NCBI RefSeq assembly: GCF_018130065.1
Contig: NZ_JAFCME010000002.1
Coordinates: 248,001 to 312,000 of the forward strand
DNA: 64,000 bases
Direction of reading: 5' to 3'
From: Bradyrhizobium sp. AUGA SZCCT0158
Lineage (GTDB): Bacteria; Pseudomonadota; Alphaproteobacteria; Rhizobiales; Xanthobacteraceae
Shown here: piece by piece, positions 50,369 through 59,572 of the stretch
How the letters are laid out: each line of letters starts with the position of its first letter
Position numbering within the stretch: position 1 is the first letter of the stretch
Notes under the pieces: generated by a model
Databases searched by the model: none
What the model saw: the letters and a program-made list of their open reading frames with translations, nothing else
Told to the model about the DNA's origin: nothing
Translations under genes and position numbers: made by a program

Positions 50369-52465
50369 TTGGCCGCAACCTCGCAACGGGACGGATCAGT
50401 GGAACGGCCGGCGAGCCTCGCCGTGCGCGGCCGTATTCGCATCGTCCAGGTGCTGCGCGCGGTCCCGATCCGCTGGCGCATCCTGTCGATCGCGGCCTTG
50501 AACTCCGCCGTGGTCGTGGTGCTGGCCGCGCTGATATGGAACGGCGCCAAGGTGCTCGGTTCGGCCTGGGAAGATGTCCGCCACGTCAGGGAATCCGACA
50601 AGATCCTGGCGCTGCTCGAAAGCGAAACCAGCCGGCTTCAGAACCTGATCCATCGCTACATCAACCAGCCGAGCCCGGAACTGTTCGCGGAGATCCTGCT
50701 GCTGCGCGAAGCCGTGCTCGGCACACTGACCAACCGCGCCTCGAACGACCCGATGCTTTCGGGCTCGGTCGAGCAGCTCGAGCAGGTCACCGACCGCTTC
50801 CTCAACGGCTTCGGCGAACTGCGTGCGGTGCAGGCGACGATCGCGAAAACCTATGAGCAGCAGGTGCTGGGCCCGGCTAGGGACATGGCCGGGCTCTATT
50901 CCATCATCGAGGGCGCCACCGGGCACCGCGACGCGCTGATCTGGCCGTCGCTCGGAAAATCCCGCGAGGCGTTTACCGGGATGCTGGTCGCCGCCAACGC
51001 CTACTACCTTTCGCTGGCGTCGGCGTCGGCCGAGGACGCCCGGCGGAATACCGAGACGATCGAAAAGACCATCCCTGTCATGTCCGACCTCGCCGACAAT
51101 GATTTGCAGCGCATGGCGCTGACGCGGCTGCATGCGAAAACCCTGGCGCTGCGCGAGGGACTGGCGAAGCTGACCGAGCAGCTTGCGGTCCGGACCGAAT
51201 TGTTGCGCAACACCATCGACGCCAGCCAGGCCGATGCGATCGGCGTGATCGACCGCCTGTCCGTGAAGATGCGCCAGCGCGAGCAAAAGGCGCAGGAAAC
51301 CTTCGACCGCACGCTGGCGGGTATTTCGCGCCGGGTGTTGTCGATCGCCGTGATCTTCCTCGGCATCATCCTGTCCGCGGGTGTCCTGATCGCGCTCTCG
51401 ATCCGGCTGCCGCTGCAGCAGATCATGGCGTCGATGCACGCGATCACCTCGGGCAATTACGATCGCGCCGTGCAGGGCACGTCAGCCAAGGACGAGGTCG
51501 GCGCGATGGCGCGCGCGGTGGAGGTGTTCCGCGAAAACGCCATCGCCAAACGCAAGACCGAGGACGAGCTGCGCGCGTCGAAGGAAAAGGCCGAGGGCGC
51601 GCTGCTCGAGCTCAATGCCGCCCAGCAGAACCTGATCGACGCCGAACGGCTGGCGGCGCTGGGCGGCCTGGTCGCCGGCGTCGCCCACGAGGTCAACAAC
51701 CCGATCGGGATCAGCCTGACGGTGGCATCGAGCTTCGCGCGCCGCGCTGATATCTTCGAGACCGAGCTGCGCACCGAGCCGCTGCGCCGCTCCAAGCTCG
51801 ACGAGTTCGTCAAGAGCTCGCGCGACGCCGCCGGGCAACTGGTGGCCAATCTGCACCGTGCCGGCGAACTGATCCAGTCGTTCAAGCAGGTGGCGGTGGA
51901 CCGCTCCCATGCCGAGCGCCGGCAATTCAGCCTCAGCGAGGCCACCGATCAGATCGTGGCGAGCCTGCGCCCGGTGTTGAAGAAGGCGACGATTACGCTG
52001 TCGGTCGACGTGCCGGAGGGTCTGTTGATCGACGGCTATCCCGGCTCCTACGGCCAGATTTTAACCAATCTTTTCCTCAACGCAGCCAATCATGCCTTCG
52101 CCGACGGCCGTTCCGGGGCGATCTCGCTTTCGGCACGGGCCCGCGGCAGTGACGATGTCGAAATCATTTTTGCCGATAATGGGGCCGGAATGACGCCGGA
52201 CGTCCAGCGGCAGGCGTTCGATCCGTTCTTTACCACGCGCCGCAACGAGGGCGGTACCGGACTGGGCTTGCATATCGTCTATAATCTTGTCACTCAACAG
52301 CTCGGCGGCCGGATGATGCTGGAGTCAAGGCTAGGACAAGGCACCACTTTCCGCATTATCATGCCTAAGGTCGCCAAGGGAATTGTAACCAGCGGACCCA
52401 CGATCACAGACACAGCAGCCGACGGAACCCCTCAATGGCCGAACAGGACGATGTCCTCCACCTGA
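50369..52465 (+). CDS. Membrane sensor histidine kinase with large periplasmic domain
   Basis: About 698 residues from TTG 50369; GTG at 50354 or 50399 are other possible starts, as the frame is open through the TRAP gene. One membrane segment near residues 35-57 and one near 322-346 enclose a helical periplasmic domain of about 260 residues. A HAMP domain and coiled coil follow, then the H-box LVAGVAHEVNNPIGISL (His near residue 440) and an HATPase domain with DNGAGMT and GGTGLGLHIV. It is of the NtrB/DctB-like kinase class. It overlaps the next gene by 31 bases. Confidence 0.9.
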   Translation: MAATSQRDGSVERPASLAVRGRIRIVQVLRAVPIRWRILSIAALNSAVVVVLAALIWNGAKVLGSAWEDVRHVRESDKILALLESETSRLQNLIHRYINQPSPELFAEILLLREAVLGTLTNRASNDPMLSGSVEQLEQVTDRFLNGFGELRAVQATIAKTYEQQVLGPARDMAGLYSIIEGATGHRDALIWPSLGKSREAFTGMLVAANAYYLSLASASAEDARRNTETIEKTIPVMSDLADNDLQRMALTRLHAKTLALREGLAKLTEQLAVRTELLRNTIDASQADAIGVIDRLSVKMRQREQKAQETFDRTLAGISRRVLSIAVIFLGIILSAGVLIALSIRLPLQQIMASMHAITSGNYDRAVQGTSAKDEVGAMARAVEVFRENAIAKRKTEDELRASKEKAEGALLELNAAQQNLIDAERLAALGGLVAGVAHEVNNPIGISLTVASSFARRADIFETELRTEPLRRSKLDEFVKSSRDAAGQLVANLHRAGELIQSFKQVAVDRSHAERRQFSLSEATDQIVASLRPVLKKATITLSVDVPEGLLIDGYPGSYGQILTNLFLNAANHAFADGRSGAISLSARARGSDDVEIIFADNGAGMTPDVQRQAFDPFFTTRRNEGGTGLGLHIVYNLVTQQLGGRMMLESRLGQGTTFRIIMPKVAKGIVTSGPTITDTAADGTPQWPNRTMSST

Positions 52466-54180
52466 TCGACGATTCCGAAACCGCCCCGGATGATTCGTCT
52501 GCACGCAAATGGAAGATCGCCGTCATCGACGACGATCATGCGGTGCATGAAGGCACGCGGTTTGCGCTGAGCGACTACAACCTCCACGGCGCCACGCTGG
52601 AAATCCTCTCCGCCTATTCCGCGGCCGAAGGCCGCGTCCTGATGCGCGACAATCCCGATATCGCCGCCGTGCTGCTCGACGTCATCATGGAAACCGACGT
52701 CGCCGGCCTCGACCTCGTCGAGTACATCCGCAACGACATCAAGAACGAGACCGTCCGCATCATCCTGCGCACCGGCCAGCCCGGCCAGGCGCCGGAGCGC
52801 CGCGTCATCGTCCAGTACGACATCAACGATTACAAGGCCAAGACCGAGCTCACCGCCGACAAGCTGTTCACCTCGCTGACCGCCGCCTTGCGCAGCTACC
52901 AGCAGCTCGAGCGCATGGTGCAGACAAGGCGCGGGCTCGAAATCATCATCGACGCCGCCTCGACCCTGTACGACTTCAAATCGATGCAGCGCCTCGCCGA
53001 AGGCGTGCTGACGCAACTGGCTTCGCTGCTCAATGTCGATTGCGCCGGTATACTGGTGCTGCGCGACGACGGCGCCCCTGGCAGCGAATTCTCCGTGCTG
53101 GCGGGCTCGGGCTGCTACAGTCGCTTCATCGGCACCACCAGCTCCAAGTCGCTCGATCCGGATTTGCGGCAGATGGTGGAAGACGCCTTCACGCGCCGTA
53201 AGAACGAGTTCGCCGACCACCGCAGCGTGCTTTACCTGCGCACCGGCTCCGGCCGCGAGGTCGTGGTGCTGCTGCAGGCCGAACGCCAGCTTTCCGACAC
53301 CGACCGCGCGCTGGTCGAGATTTTCTCCAGCCGGCTGTCGATCGCGTTCGACAATGTGATCCTCTACCAGCAGCTGCACGCGGCCAATACCCAGCTCGAA
53401 GACCGCGTCGCCCAGCGCACCCGCGCGCTGATGCAGGCCAACCGCCGGCTTTCGGCGCAGTGGCTGCGGCTGCAGCGCGCCAACGGCTTCAAAAACGAAA
53501 TCCTCGGCACCGTCGCCCACGACCTGAAAAATCCGCTCGGCGTCATTCTCGGCCGCACGGAAATGCTGAACGAACTGATCGGCGCCGGCTCGCCGAAGGA
53601 AAACGTCACGGCGCAGGTCGACCACATCCGCGACGCCACCAAGCGCCTGACCTCGATGGTCGATCATCTGATTTCGGACGCGATGGCTGATGCCTTTGAC
53701 ATCACCATCCGCCGCGAGCCGGTCGACGTCGGCGCCCTGGTGGCCGAAGTCACCGACGCCAATCTGCCCTCGGCGGTCAACAAGCAGCAGGCCATCAGCG
53801 TCTCCGCACCGCCGAATTTCGTCACCATGTGCGACGTCGACCGGATCCGCGAGGCGATCGACAATCTGGTCAGCAATGCCATCAAATATTCACCGATCGG
53901 CGGCAAGATCACGGTCGGCGTCACCCATGAGGGGGATAACACCGTCGTCCGGATCACGGACGAGGGCGCGGGCCTGTCGCCCGAGGATCTCGGTCGGCTG
54001 TTCGGCCGTTTCCAGCGGCTGTCGGCCAAGCCGACCGCGGGCGAAAGCTCGACCGGCCTCGGTCTATCGATCGTCAAACGCATTATCGACATGCATGGCG
54101 GCCATGTGACCGCGGATAGCCCCGGCCCCGGACAGGGGTCGACCTTTACGGTTACACTGCCTGCAGCAGAGACACCATGA
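52435..54180 (+). CDS. Receiver-DUF3369/GAF-histidine kinase
   Basis: A 581-residue soluble protein. A receiver domain occupies residues about 27-150 with the phosphoacceptor near Asp82 (AAVLLDVIMETD). A DUF3369/GAF-like sensor domain spans about 175-310, then a short coiled coil, the H-box LGTVAHDLKNPLGVILG (His near 360) and HATPase with NLVSNAIKYSP and STGLGLSIV. It has no membrane segment. The N-terminal receiver suggests that the upstream membrane kinase phosphorylates it, making a relay. It overlaps the upstream kinase by 31 bases and the response regulator by four. Confidence 0.9.
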   Translation: MAEQDDVLHLIDDSETAPDDSSARKWKIAVIDDDHAVHEGTRFALSDYNLHGATLEILSAYSAAEGRVLMRDNPDIAAVLLDVIMETDVAGLDLVEYIRNDIKNETVRIILRTGQPGQAPERRVIVQYDINDYKAKTELTADKLFTSLTAALRSYQQLERMVQTRRGLEIIIDAASTLYDFKSMQRLAEGVLTQLASLLNVDCAGILVLRDDGAPGSEFSVLAGSGCYSRFIGTTSSKSLDPDLRQMVEDAFTRRKNEFADHRSVLYLRTGSGREVVVLLQAERQLSDTDRALVEIFSSRLSIAFDNVILYQQLHAANTQLEDRVAQRTRALMQANRRLSAQWLRLQRANGFKNEILGTVAHDLKNPLGVILGRTEMLNELIGAGSPKENVTAQVDHIRDATKRLTSMVDHLISDAMADAFDITIRREPVDVGALVAEVTDANLPSAVNKQQAISVSAPPNFVTMCDVDRIREAIDNLVSNAIKYSPIGGKITVGVTHEGDNTVVRITDEGAGLSPEDLGRLFGRFQRLSAKPTAGESSTGLGLSIVKRIIDMHGGHVTADSPGPGQGSTFTVTLPAAETP

Positions 54181-54914
54181 GCCAGAGCCAGCACATCATC
54201 ATCGTCGACGACGAGGCGCCGGCCCGCGAAATGGTCGGCGATTACCTCAAGATGCACGGTTTCGCCGTGACGCTGTGCGACGGCGGCAAGAGCCTGCGCG
54301 GCGTCATCGAGACCAATGTGCCCGATCTCGTCGTGCTCGACCTCAACATGCCCGAGGAAGACGGACTCTCGATCATCCGCGACCTGAAAAGCCGCATCAA
54401 TGTCCCCGTCATCATGCTGACGGCGACCGCAAGCCCGATCGACCGCGTCGTTGGCCTCGAGCTAGGCGCCGACGATTACATTGCAAAGCCCTGCGAGCTG
54501 CGCGAATTGATGGCGCGCATCCGCTCGGTGCTGCGCCGCAGCGCGCCGGTCAAGGCGGTGGCGCCCGAGGCCGCCGGCGCCAAGGCGGAAAAGGAACAGT
54601 TGGTGCGGTTCGGCACCAAATGGCTCGATCTCGAAGCCCAGGCCCTGCGCGACGACGAGGGCAACGAGCATCCGCTCACCGCGTCCGAATTCGGCCTGTT
54701 GAAAGTGTTCGCGGCCAACCCAAAGCGGGTGCTGTCGCGCGAGCGGCTGCTGGAGCTGGCGAATGCGCGCGACGCCGAAGCCTTCGACCGTGCGGTCGAC
54801 CTCCGCATCATGCGGATCCGGCGCAAGATCGAGATCGACCCGACCAAGCCCGCTGTCATCCGCACCATCCGCGGCGGCGGTTATCTGTTCTCGCCGACCG
54901 GCGAAAAGGGTTAG
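54177..54914 (+). CDS. OmpR-family response regulator
   Basis: A 245-residue regulator. The receiver is at residues 1-120 with acidic pocket IIVDDE, phosphoacceptor Asp55 in VVLDLNMPEEDG and Lys in DYIAKPCELREL. The winged-helix output domain is about 145-240 (LTASEFGLLKVFAANPKRVL, RAVDLRIMRIRRKIEIDP, IRTIRGGGYLF). It shares ATGA with the upstream kinase gene and closes the four-gene cassette. Target genes are not evident. Confidence 0.93.
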   Translation: MSQSQHIIIVDDEAPAREMVGDYLKMHGFAVTLCDGGKSLRGVIETNVPDLVVLDLNMPEEDGLSIIRDLKSRINVPVIMLTATASPIDRVVGLELGADDYIAKPCELRELMARIRSVLRRSAPVKAVAPEAAGAKAEKEQLVRFGTKWLDLEAQALRDDEGNEHPLTASEFGLLKVFAANPKRVLSRERLLELANARDAEAFDRAVDLRIMRIRRKIEIDPTKPAVIRTIRGGGYLFSPTGEKG

Positions 54915-55268
54915 CATCCATGTCGTCCCGGCCTTGAGCCGGGACCCACGCCGCAGCGGTCGTGTTGGCGTGCTGTGGTAGTGACCTCGCCAAACAACAA
55001 CGCCCTGTGGTTATGGGTCCCGGCTCAAGGCCGGGACGACGATCGATTTGTGGGTCCCGCGGAACGATTTTCGATCTGAAATCCTCCCATTTTCCGCACA
55101 TTGAAATTATTGTTATTTTCGGCCCGAATGTTTCGTCGCGGCGGCCCCGACGAAACAATTCTCCCCGGCACGAAACCATTTTCCTCTTTCGGTGCAGACA
55201 TCCCGAAACGTTGATTAACTAGAAATCTCCCAACGACACGCCGCCAAGCGGTGAACTGGGAGTTTGTC
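54915..55268. other. Gap with palindromic repeat and ECF gene promoter region
   Basis: The left part (54922-55040) is a GTCGTCCCGGCC repeat with outer arms TGTCGTCCCGGCCTTGAGCC and GGCTCAAGGCCGGGACGACG. The rest, 55041-55268, has no gene. A GGAAC at 55061 has no CGTT at the right spacing, so an EcfG-type promoter is not supported. GGGAG at about 55257-55261 serves the ECF gene. Confidence 0.7.
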
Positions 55269-55880
55269 ATGCCGAACGTGATTGCCATCAACGCTGCAGC
55301 CCGCAAGCACATTGCCGATGCCCGCGCTACATCGGACGAATCGCTGCTGGAGAGCATTGCCAAGGGCAACCGCACGGCGATGCACGTGCTTTATTCCCGG
55401 CATCACGTACGGGTTTACCGCTTCATCCTGCGCATGGTGCGCGATACCACGATGGCGGAAGACCTCGTCAGCCAGGTGTTTCTGGACGTGTGGCGCACCG
55501 CCAGCCAGTTCGAAGGCCGCTCCCAGGTTTCGACCTGGTTGCTGTCGATCGCCCGCTTCAAGGCGCTGACCGCGCTGCGCCAGCGCAAGCATGAGGACAT
55601 CGATCAGGACGACGTGCTCGAGATCGCCGACGAGGCCGACACCCCGGAAGCGTCGCTCGACCGCAGCAACACCAGCGCCATCCTGCGCGCCTGCGTCGCC
55701 AAGCTGTCGCCGGCGCACCGCGAGATCATCAACCTGGTCTACTACCACGAGAAGTCGGTGGAAGAGGCCGGCGCGATCATCGGTATTCCCCAGAGCACGG
55801 TGAAGACCCGGATGTTCTATGCCCGCAAACAATTGGCCGACTTGCTTAAGGTCGCTGGCGTGGACAGCATCGCCGCATAA
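55269..55880 (+). CDS. ECF RNA polymerase sigma factor, no visible anti-sigma
   Basis: A 203-residue sigma factor. Region 2 has LYSRHHVRVYRFILRMVRDT, AEDLVSQVFLDVWRTASQFE and STWLLSIARFKALTALRQRK; region 4 has LSPAHREIINLVYYHEKSVE and IIGIPQSTVKTRMFYARKQL. The ATG at 55269 is preceded by GGGAG. No anti-sigma gene follows; the next frame encodes a small secreted protein. It could respond to an anti-sigma factor encoded elsewhere. Confidence 0.9.
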   Translation: MPNVIAINAAARKHIADARATSDESLLESIAKGNRTAMHVLYSRHHVRVYRFILRMVRDTTMAEDLVSQVFLDVWRTASQFEGRSQVSTWLLSIARFKALTALRQRKHEDIDQDDVLEIADEADTPEASLDRSNTSAILRACVAKLSPAHREIINLVYYHEKSVEEAGAIIGIPQSTVKTRMFYARKQLADLLKVAGVDSIAA

Positions 55881-56054
55881 ATCGCAGGTTATTCAGTCGG
55901 TTAGATAGGTATTGGGAGCGGAAACCGGGTCGATTTCGAAGCCAAAGATTAAAGGCGACGAAACAAATGAAACAATTGGCGACATCACCCGGAAAAACTC
56001 TGCCCCTATACCTATCATCAGCAACGCAACCCAACGCCGAACAGGAGATCGAAC

Positions 56055-56246
56055 ATGCTGAAGCCGTCCTTCCGCTTCTTCATCGTCCCGCTCGGCGCAG
56101 TCGCTACCCTTGCTTCGCTGTCCGCTCAAAATGTCAGCCCTCGCGCCCAGCGCGATACCGGTTCGATGTTCGTGCGCGAACAAGTGGTCGATTGCAGCAC
56201 CAAGAGCGCCGCCGAGGTCTGTGTGATCCCGGACGTCGTTCGCTAA
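56055..56246 (+). CDS. Small secreted protein, hypothetical
   Basis: A 63-residue protein with signal-like start MLKPSFRFFIVPLGAVATLA and possible cleavage after SLSAQN or similar. The mature part has two cysteines (VDCSTKSAAEVCVIPD) that could form a disulfide. AGGAGAT directly before the ATG is a strong ribosome-binding site, so this short gene is probably real. It is 174 bases after the ECF sigma gene on the same strand; a functional link is only positional. Confidence 0.65.
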   Translation: MLKPSFRFFIVPLGAVATLASLSAQNVSPRAQRDTGSMFVREQVVDCSTKSAAEVCVIPDVVR

Positions 56247-56557
56247 ACCAAGTTTCTGACGACCGACCAAGGCTTAACCTCCCAAGAACCTCCAACGACC
56301 CGGCCGGGATGCCCCCCAGCCGGGTCGCTCTGTATTTGGGGGTCCGGCCAACGCGCCGCGCCAAGAGCCAGTTGGCGGCGCTCCAACGTCCGGGACGGGG
56401 CCTGGACTAAAATCTCGAAAACAACCCCATGCAAAGTAAAGCGGACCCCTCTTCATCCGGACTTGGATACCGCTCGTGATTTATTTGCAACTAATTCGCA
56501 CTTGCATTACCATCAAGCAGTTTCCGGCCCCTGTCCGGAACGCAGGGGAGGCCATCC
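56247..56557. other. Gap with a GC-rich hairpin
   Basis: About 310 bases without a convincing gene. CGACCCGGC (56296-56304) pairs with GCCGGGTCG (56319-56327) to give a stable stem that may end the ECF/small-protein transcript, although only a weak T-containing tail (CTCTGTATTT) follows. The remainder is leader and promoter for the cupredoxin-like gene. Confidence 0.55.
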
Positions 56558-57037
56558 ATGTTCGTCTCGTTTCGCGCAGCCACTGGCGCGTCTGTTTTGC
56601 TCGGCCTTGTCTCGGGGGCGGCGATCGCGGCCGGCGATTTGTCGCGGCAAACGCCGATCGAGCTCACCGTCACATTGGGCTCGCCGGGCAAGCATGAATT
56701 CGCGCCGAAGCAACTGAAGTTCGAGACCGGCAAGCTCTACAAATTGATCCTGCGCAACGACAGCAACGATCCGCATTATTTCACCTCGCACGCCTTCTCA
56801 GCGATGGTGTGGACGCGAAAGGTGCAGGTCACGCAACAGCGCGACGGCAAGACCGTTACGCTCGCCGAGTTCAAGGGCGCGATGCGCGAGATCGAGGTTT
56901 ATCCGGGGCAATCCGCCGAATGGTGGCTGGTACCGGTCGCCGCCGGCCGCGCCACCGATCTGCGCTGCGACATCAAGGGCGCTGAAGGCAAGACCCACGC
57001 CGATCTCGGCATGACCGGCGAGATCGTGATCGAGTAA
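56558..57037 (+). CDS. Secreted cupredoxin-like protein
   Basis: A 159-residue protein with a signal peptide (ASVLLGLVSGAAIAAGDLS). The mature domain looks like a cupredoxin: HEFAPKQLKFETGKLYKLIL, then the ligand His in PHYFTSHAFS, Cys in LRCDIKGAEG, His in GKTHADLGM and Met in the same segment. Such proteins bind copper in the periplasm and serve electron transfer or copper handling. CAGGGGAGG upstream gives a strong start at 56558. It lies about 1.1 kb upstream of cytochrome bd genes, with no evident functional tie. Confidence 0.8.
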   Translation: MFVSFRAATGASVLLGLVSGAAIAAGDLSRQTPIELTVTLGSPGKHEFAPKQLKFETGKLYKLILRNDSNDPHYFTSHAFSAMVWTRKVQVTQQRDGKTVTLAEFKGAMREIEVYPGQSAEWWLVPVAAGRATDLRCDIKGAEGKTHADLGMTGEIVIE

Positions 57038-57091
57038 TGTTGCACTTCCTGCTTGACGCGATCGAGCCGCTCATGATGTTAGCCGCTGACA

Positions 57092-58075
57092 ATGGATGCG
57101 GCGGCAAACCCGGATGAAGTTCGGCTGCGCAAGGGATCCTCGCTCAGGGAACGATTTGTCCAGGCGGGCTCCGGCGTTGTAATTCTTCTGATTATTGTCC
57201 CGGGCCTGCTTACCTGGGCCTCGGGCGGCCGACCGTTCATTCCTGCACTCTGGGTCGTGCCGCTCGGATTGTTCCTGATCGGCGTTGCCGCTCTTGAACG
57301 CAATGTGGCCTGGATCATCACGCAAGACGGCATCCTGATCGGCGAGCAGCGTCCGCTTGGCAAGGTGCACAAGCGAATGATCAGCCATCACGACATCGCA
57401 GAGGTCCGCGTCCGCAAGAACAGGTTCAGCTACCCAGCGAGTTTCAGCCTGGTGTGCAGGTTGGCCTCCGGAGGTGTCTTGATCTCGCCACCGCTGCCGG
57501 ACATCACGCGCGTCAACGAAACCACCGCAACGGTTACGGGATTGCTCGGTCTTCCCGATGCCGCGCCCATCGACAACCCGCTCGAGGCCGGCAACGCCGA
57601 GATCATCCTTGGCTCGCCGGTCAACCCCGATCTGGGCCGCGTGATTCGAATCGCCGTGCCGGTTGTGGCCGGCCTGTGCGCTCTGCCGTTCCTCATCGCA
57701 TTCTGGATCGGTGAGTGGGAGATGGCGCTCGGATTGCTCTTGCCGCTCGGCTTTCTCGCTGCCTTTGCACTCTACCGCCACGCGCACCGATTAGCCGGCG
57801 CGTGCTGGACCATTCGGCAAGGCGAGATCCGTATCGAGCGGATTGCGTTAAGCGGTAAGCCATCCGCCGAGACGATCCGAACAGATGACGTCGCAGCGAT
57901 CGAGGTCGACGAGCCCGATTCCAAGGACCGCACCAGCACCATCAGCATTCGGTTGCACACGGGCCAGACCTTCTGCAGCCCGACAAAGCACGACGAAAAT
58001 GCGGCACGTGCCGTGCGCGCAGAAATCATTCGGCGTCTCAATACTCCTCCGGATGCCGGAACATTGTCCGGATAG
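57092..58075 (+). CDS. Membrane protein with two pairs of membrane helices, hypothetical
   Basis: A 327-residue protein with hydrophobic segments near residues 28-45, 50-68, 185-205 and 212-230. The repeated layout of helix pair followed by a soluble part (WIITQDGILIGEQRPLGKVH, and CWTIRQGEIRIERIALSGKP) suggests an internal duplication of a PH-like/DUF domain. No enzyme motif is seen. It is on the same strand as the cupredoxin and cytochrome bd genes. Function not recognised. Confidence 0.7.
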   Translation: MDAAANPDEVRLRKGSSLRERFVQAGSGVVILLIIVPGLLTWASGGRPFIPALWVVPLGLFLIGVAALERNVAWIITQDGILIGEQRPLGKVHKRMISHHDIAEVRVRKNRFSYPASFSLVCRLASGGVLISPPLPDITRVNETTATVTGLLGLPDAAPIDNPLEAGNAEIILGSPVNPDLGRVIRIAVPVVAGLCALPFLIAFWIGEWEMALGLLLPLGFLAAFALYRHAHRLAGACWTIRQGEIRIERIALSGKPSAETIRTDDVAAIEVDEPDSKDRTSTISIRLHTGQTFCSPTKHDENAARAVRAEIIRRLNTPPDAGTLSG

Positions 58076-58162
58076 AGGACCTCTGCTGCAAAAGCCGCGG
58101 TACTGTTCTCGCATCGGGCATGATAGGATTCACGCCAGGGTTAGCTGCGACAGGTGGTGCCG

Positions 58163-59572
58163 ATGTTCGAAGGCTGGGATGCCGTTGTATTGGCCCGGGC
58201 GCAGTTTGCCTTCACGATGTCGTTCCACATCATATTCCCGGCCTTCTCGATCGGGCTCGCCAGCTATCTCGCGGTGCTTGAGGCGCTGTGGCTGTGGACC
58301 GGACGTGAGGTTTTCATCAACCTGTTCAATTATTGGCTGAAAATTTTCGCCGTCGCCTTCGGCATGGGCGTGGTGTCGGGCATCGTGATGTCCTACCAGT
58401 TCGGCACCAACTGGTCGGCCTTCTCCGACAAGACCGGCCCGGTGATCGGCCCGCTGATGGCCTATGAGGTGCTGACGGCGTTCTTCCTCGAGGCGGGCTT
58501 CCTCGGCGTGATGCTGTTCGGCCTCGATCGTGTCGGCCCAAAACTGCATTTTTTCGCAACCTTGATGGTTGCGGTCGGCACGCTGATTTCGGCGTTCTGG
58601 ATTCTGTCGGCCAATTCCTGGATGCAGACGCCCACAGGTCACGCCCTCAATGCTGAAGGCCAGTTCATCGCCGTCGACTGGTTCAAGGTGATCTTCAATC
58701 CGTCATTCCCTTACCGGCTCGTGCATATGGTGCTGGCGGCGTACCTGACCACCGCGTTGGTGGTCGGCGCGGTCGGCGCCTGGCATCTGCTGCGCGACCC
58801 GCACCTGGCCGGCCCGCGGGTGATGTTCTCAATGGCGATGTGGATGGCGACGATCGTCGCCCCGCTCCAGATTCTCGCCGGCGACCAGCACGGGCTCAAC
58901 ACGCTGGAGCATCAGCCGGTGAAGATCATGGCGATGGAAGGCCATTTCCAGAGCCACAAGGACGGCGCGCCGCTGATCCTGTTCGGCTGGCCCAATCAGG
59001 CCGCGGGCAGGATGGATTACGCGATCGAAGTCCCCAAACTCGGCTCGCTGATCCTCAAACATTCCCTCGACGCGCCGATGGCCGGCCTCGACACCGTGCC
59101 GCGCGAAAACTGGCCGCCGGTGCCGATCACCTTCTGGTCGTTCCGGATCATGGTCGGCATGGGATTGCTGATGGTGGGGCTCGGCCTCCTCAGCCTGCTG
59201 ATGCGCTTCCGCGGCACGCTGTACAATTCGCGCCTGCTGCACATCTTTGCGGTCGCGATGGCTCCGTCGGGGTTCATCGCGGTCCTGGCGGGCTGGATCA
59301 CCACCGAGACCGGGCGTCAGCCGTTCACGGTGTATGGATTGCTACGAACCGTGGATTCGGCGTCGCCGCTGGCGGCGCCCGCGGTCGCCTCGTCGCTGAT
59401 CGCCTTCATCATCGTCTATTTCGTGGTGTTCACCGCCGGCGTGATCTACCTCCTGCGCCTGATGGCACAGCCGCCGCATCACGGCGAGGAAGGTCCGCGC
59501 AGCGACGTCCCTGCCCGTGCCGCCGGCATCACGCCGGCCGCCGGCGTCGCCGCCGAGGGAGCGATCCGATGA
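58163..59572 (+). CDS. cydA: Cytochrome bd-type quinol oxidase subunit I (CIO type)
   Basis: A 469-residue membrane subunit. MFEGWDAVVLARAQFAFTMS and FHIIFPAFSIGLASYLAVLE mark the haem-binding first helices, and GWITTETGRQPFTVYGLLRT the C-terminal part. The quinol-binding Q-loop is short, as in the cyanide-insensitive CioA branch. The ATG at 58163 has AGGTGG six bases upstream; GTG codons at 58154/58157 are less likely. The enzyme oxidises ubiquinol and reduces oxygen to water with high affinity, useful in low-oxygen or stress conditions. Subunit II overlaps its stop. Confidence 0.94.
   Translation: MFEGWDAVVLARAQFAFTMSFHIIFPAFSIGLASYLAVLEALWLWTGREVFINLFNYWLKIFAVAFGMGVVSGIVMSYQFGTNWSAFSDKTGPVIGPLMAYEVLTAFFLEAGFLGVMLFGLDRVGPKLHFFATLMVAVGTLISAFWILSANSWMQTPTGHALNAEGQFIAVDWFKVIFNPSFPYRLVHMVLAAYLTTALVVGAVGAWHLLRDPHLAGPRVMFSMAMWMATIVAPLQILAGDQHGLNTLEHQPVKIMAMEGHFQSHKDGAPLILFGWPNQAAGRMDYAIEVPKLGSLILKHSLDAPMAGLDTVPRENWPPVPITFWSFRIMVGMGLLMVGLGLLSLLMRFRGTLYNSRLLHIFAVAMAPSGFIAVLAGWITTETGRQPFTVYGLLRTVDSASPLAAPAVASSLIAFIIVYFVVFTAGVIYLLRLMAQPPHHGEEGPRSDVPARAAGITPAAGVAAEGAIR

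Noticed and set aside
55061..55090. Possible EcfG-type promoter GGAAC before the ECF sigma gene
   Set aside because: No CGTT-like -10 element lies 16-18 bases downstream.
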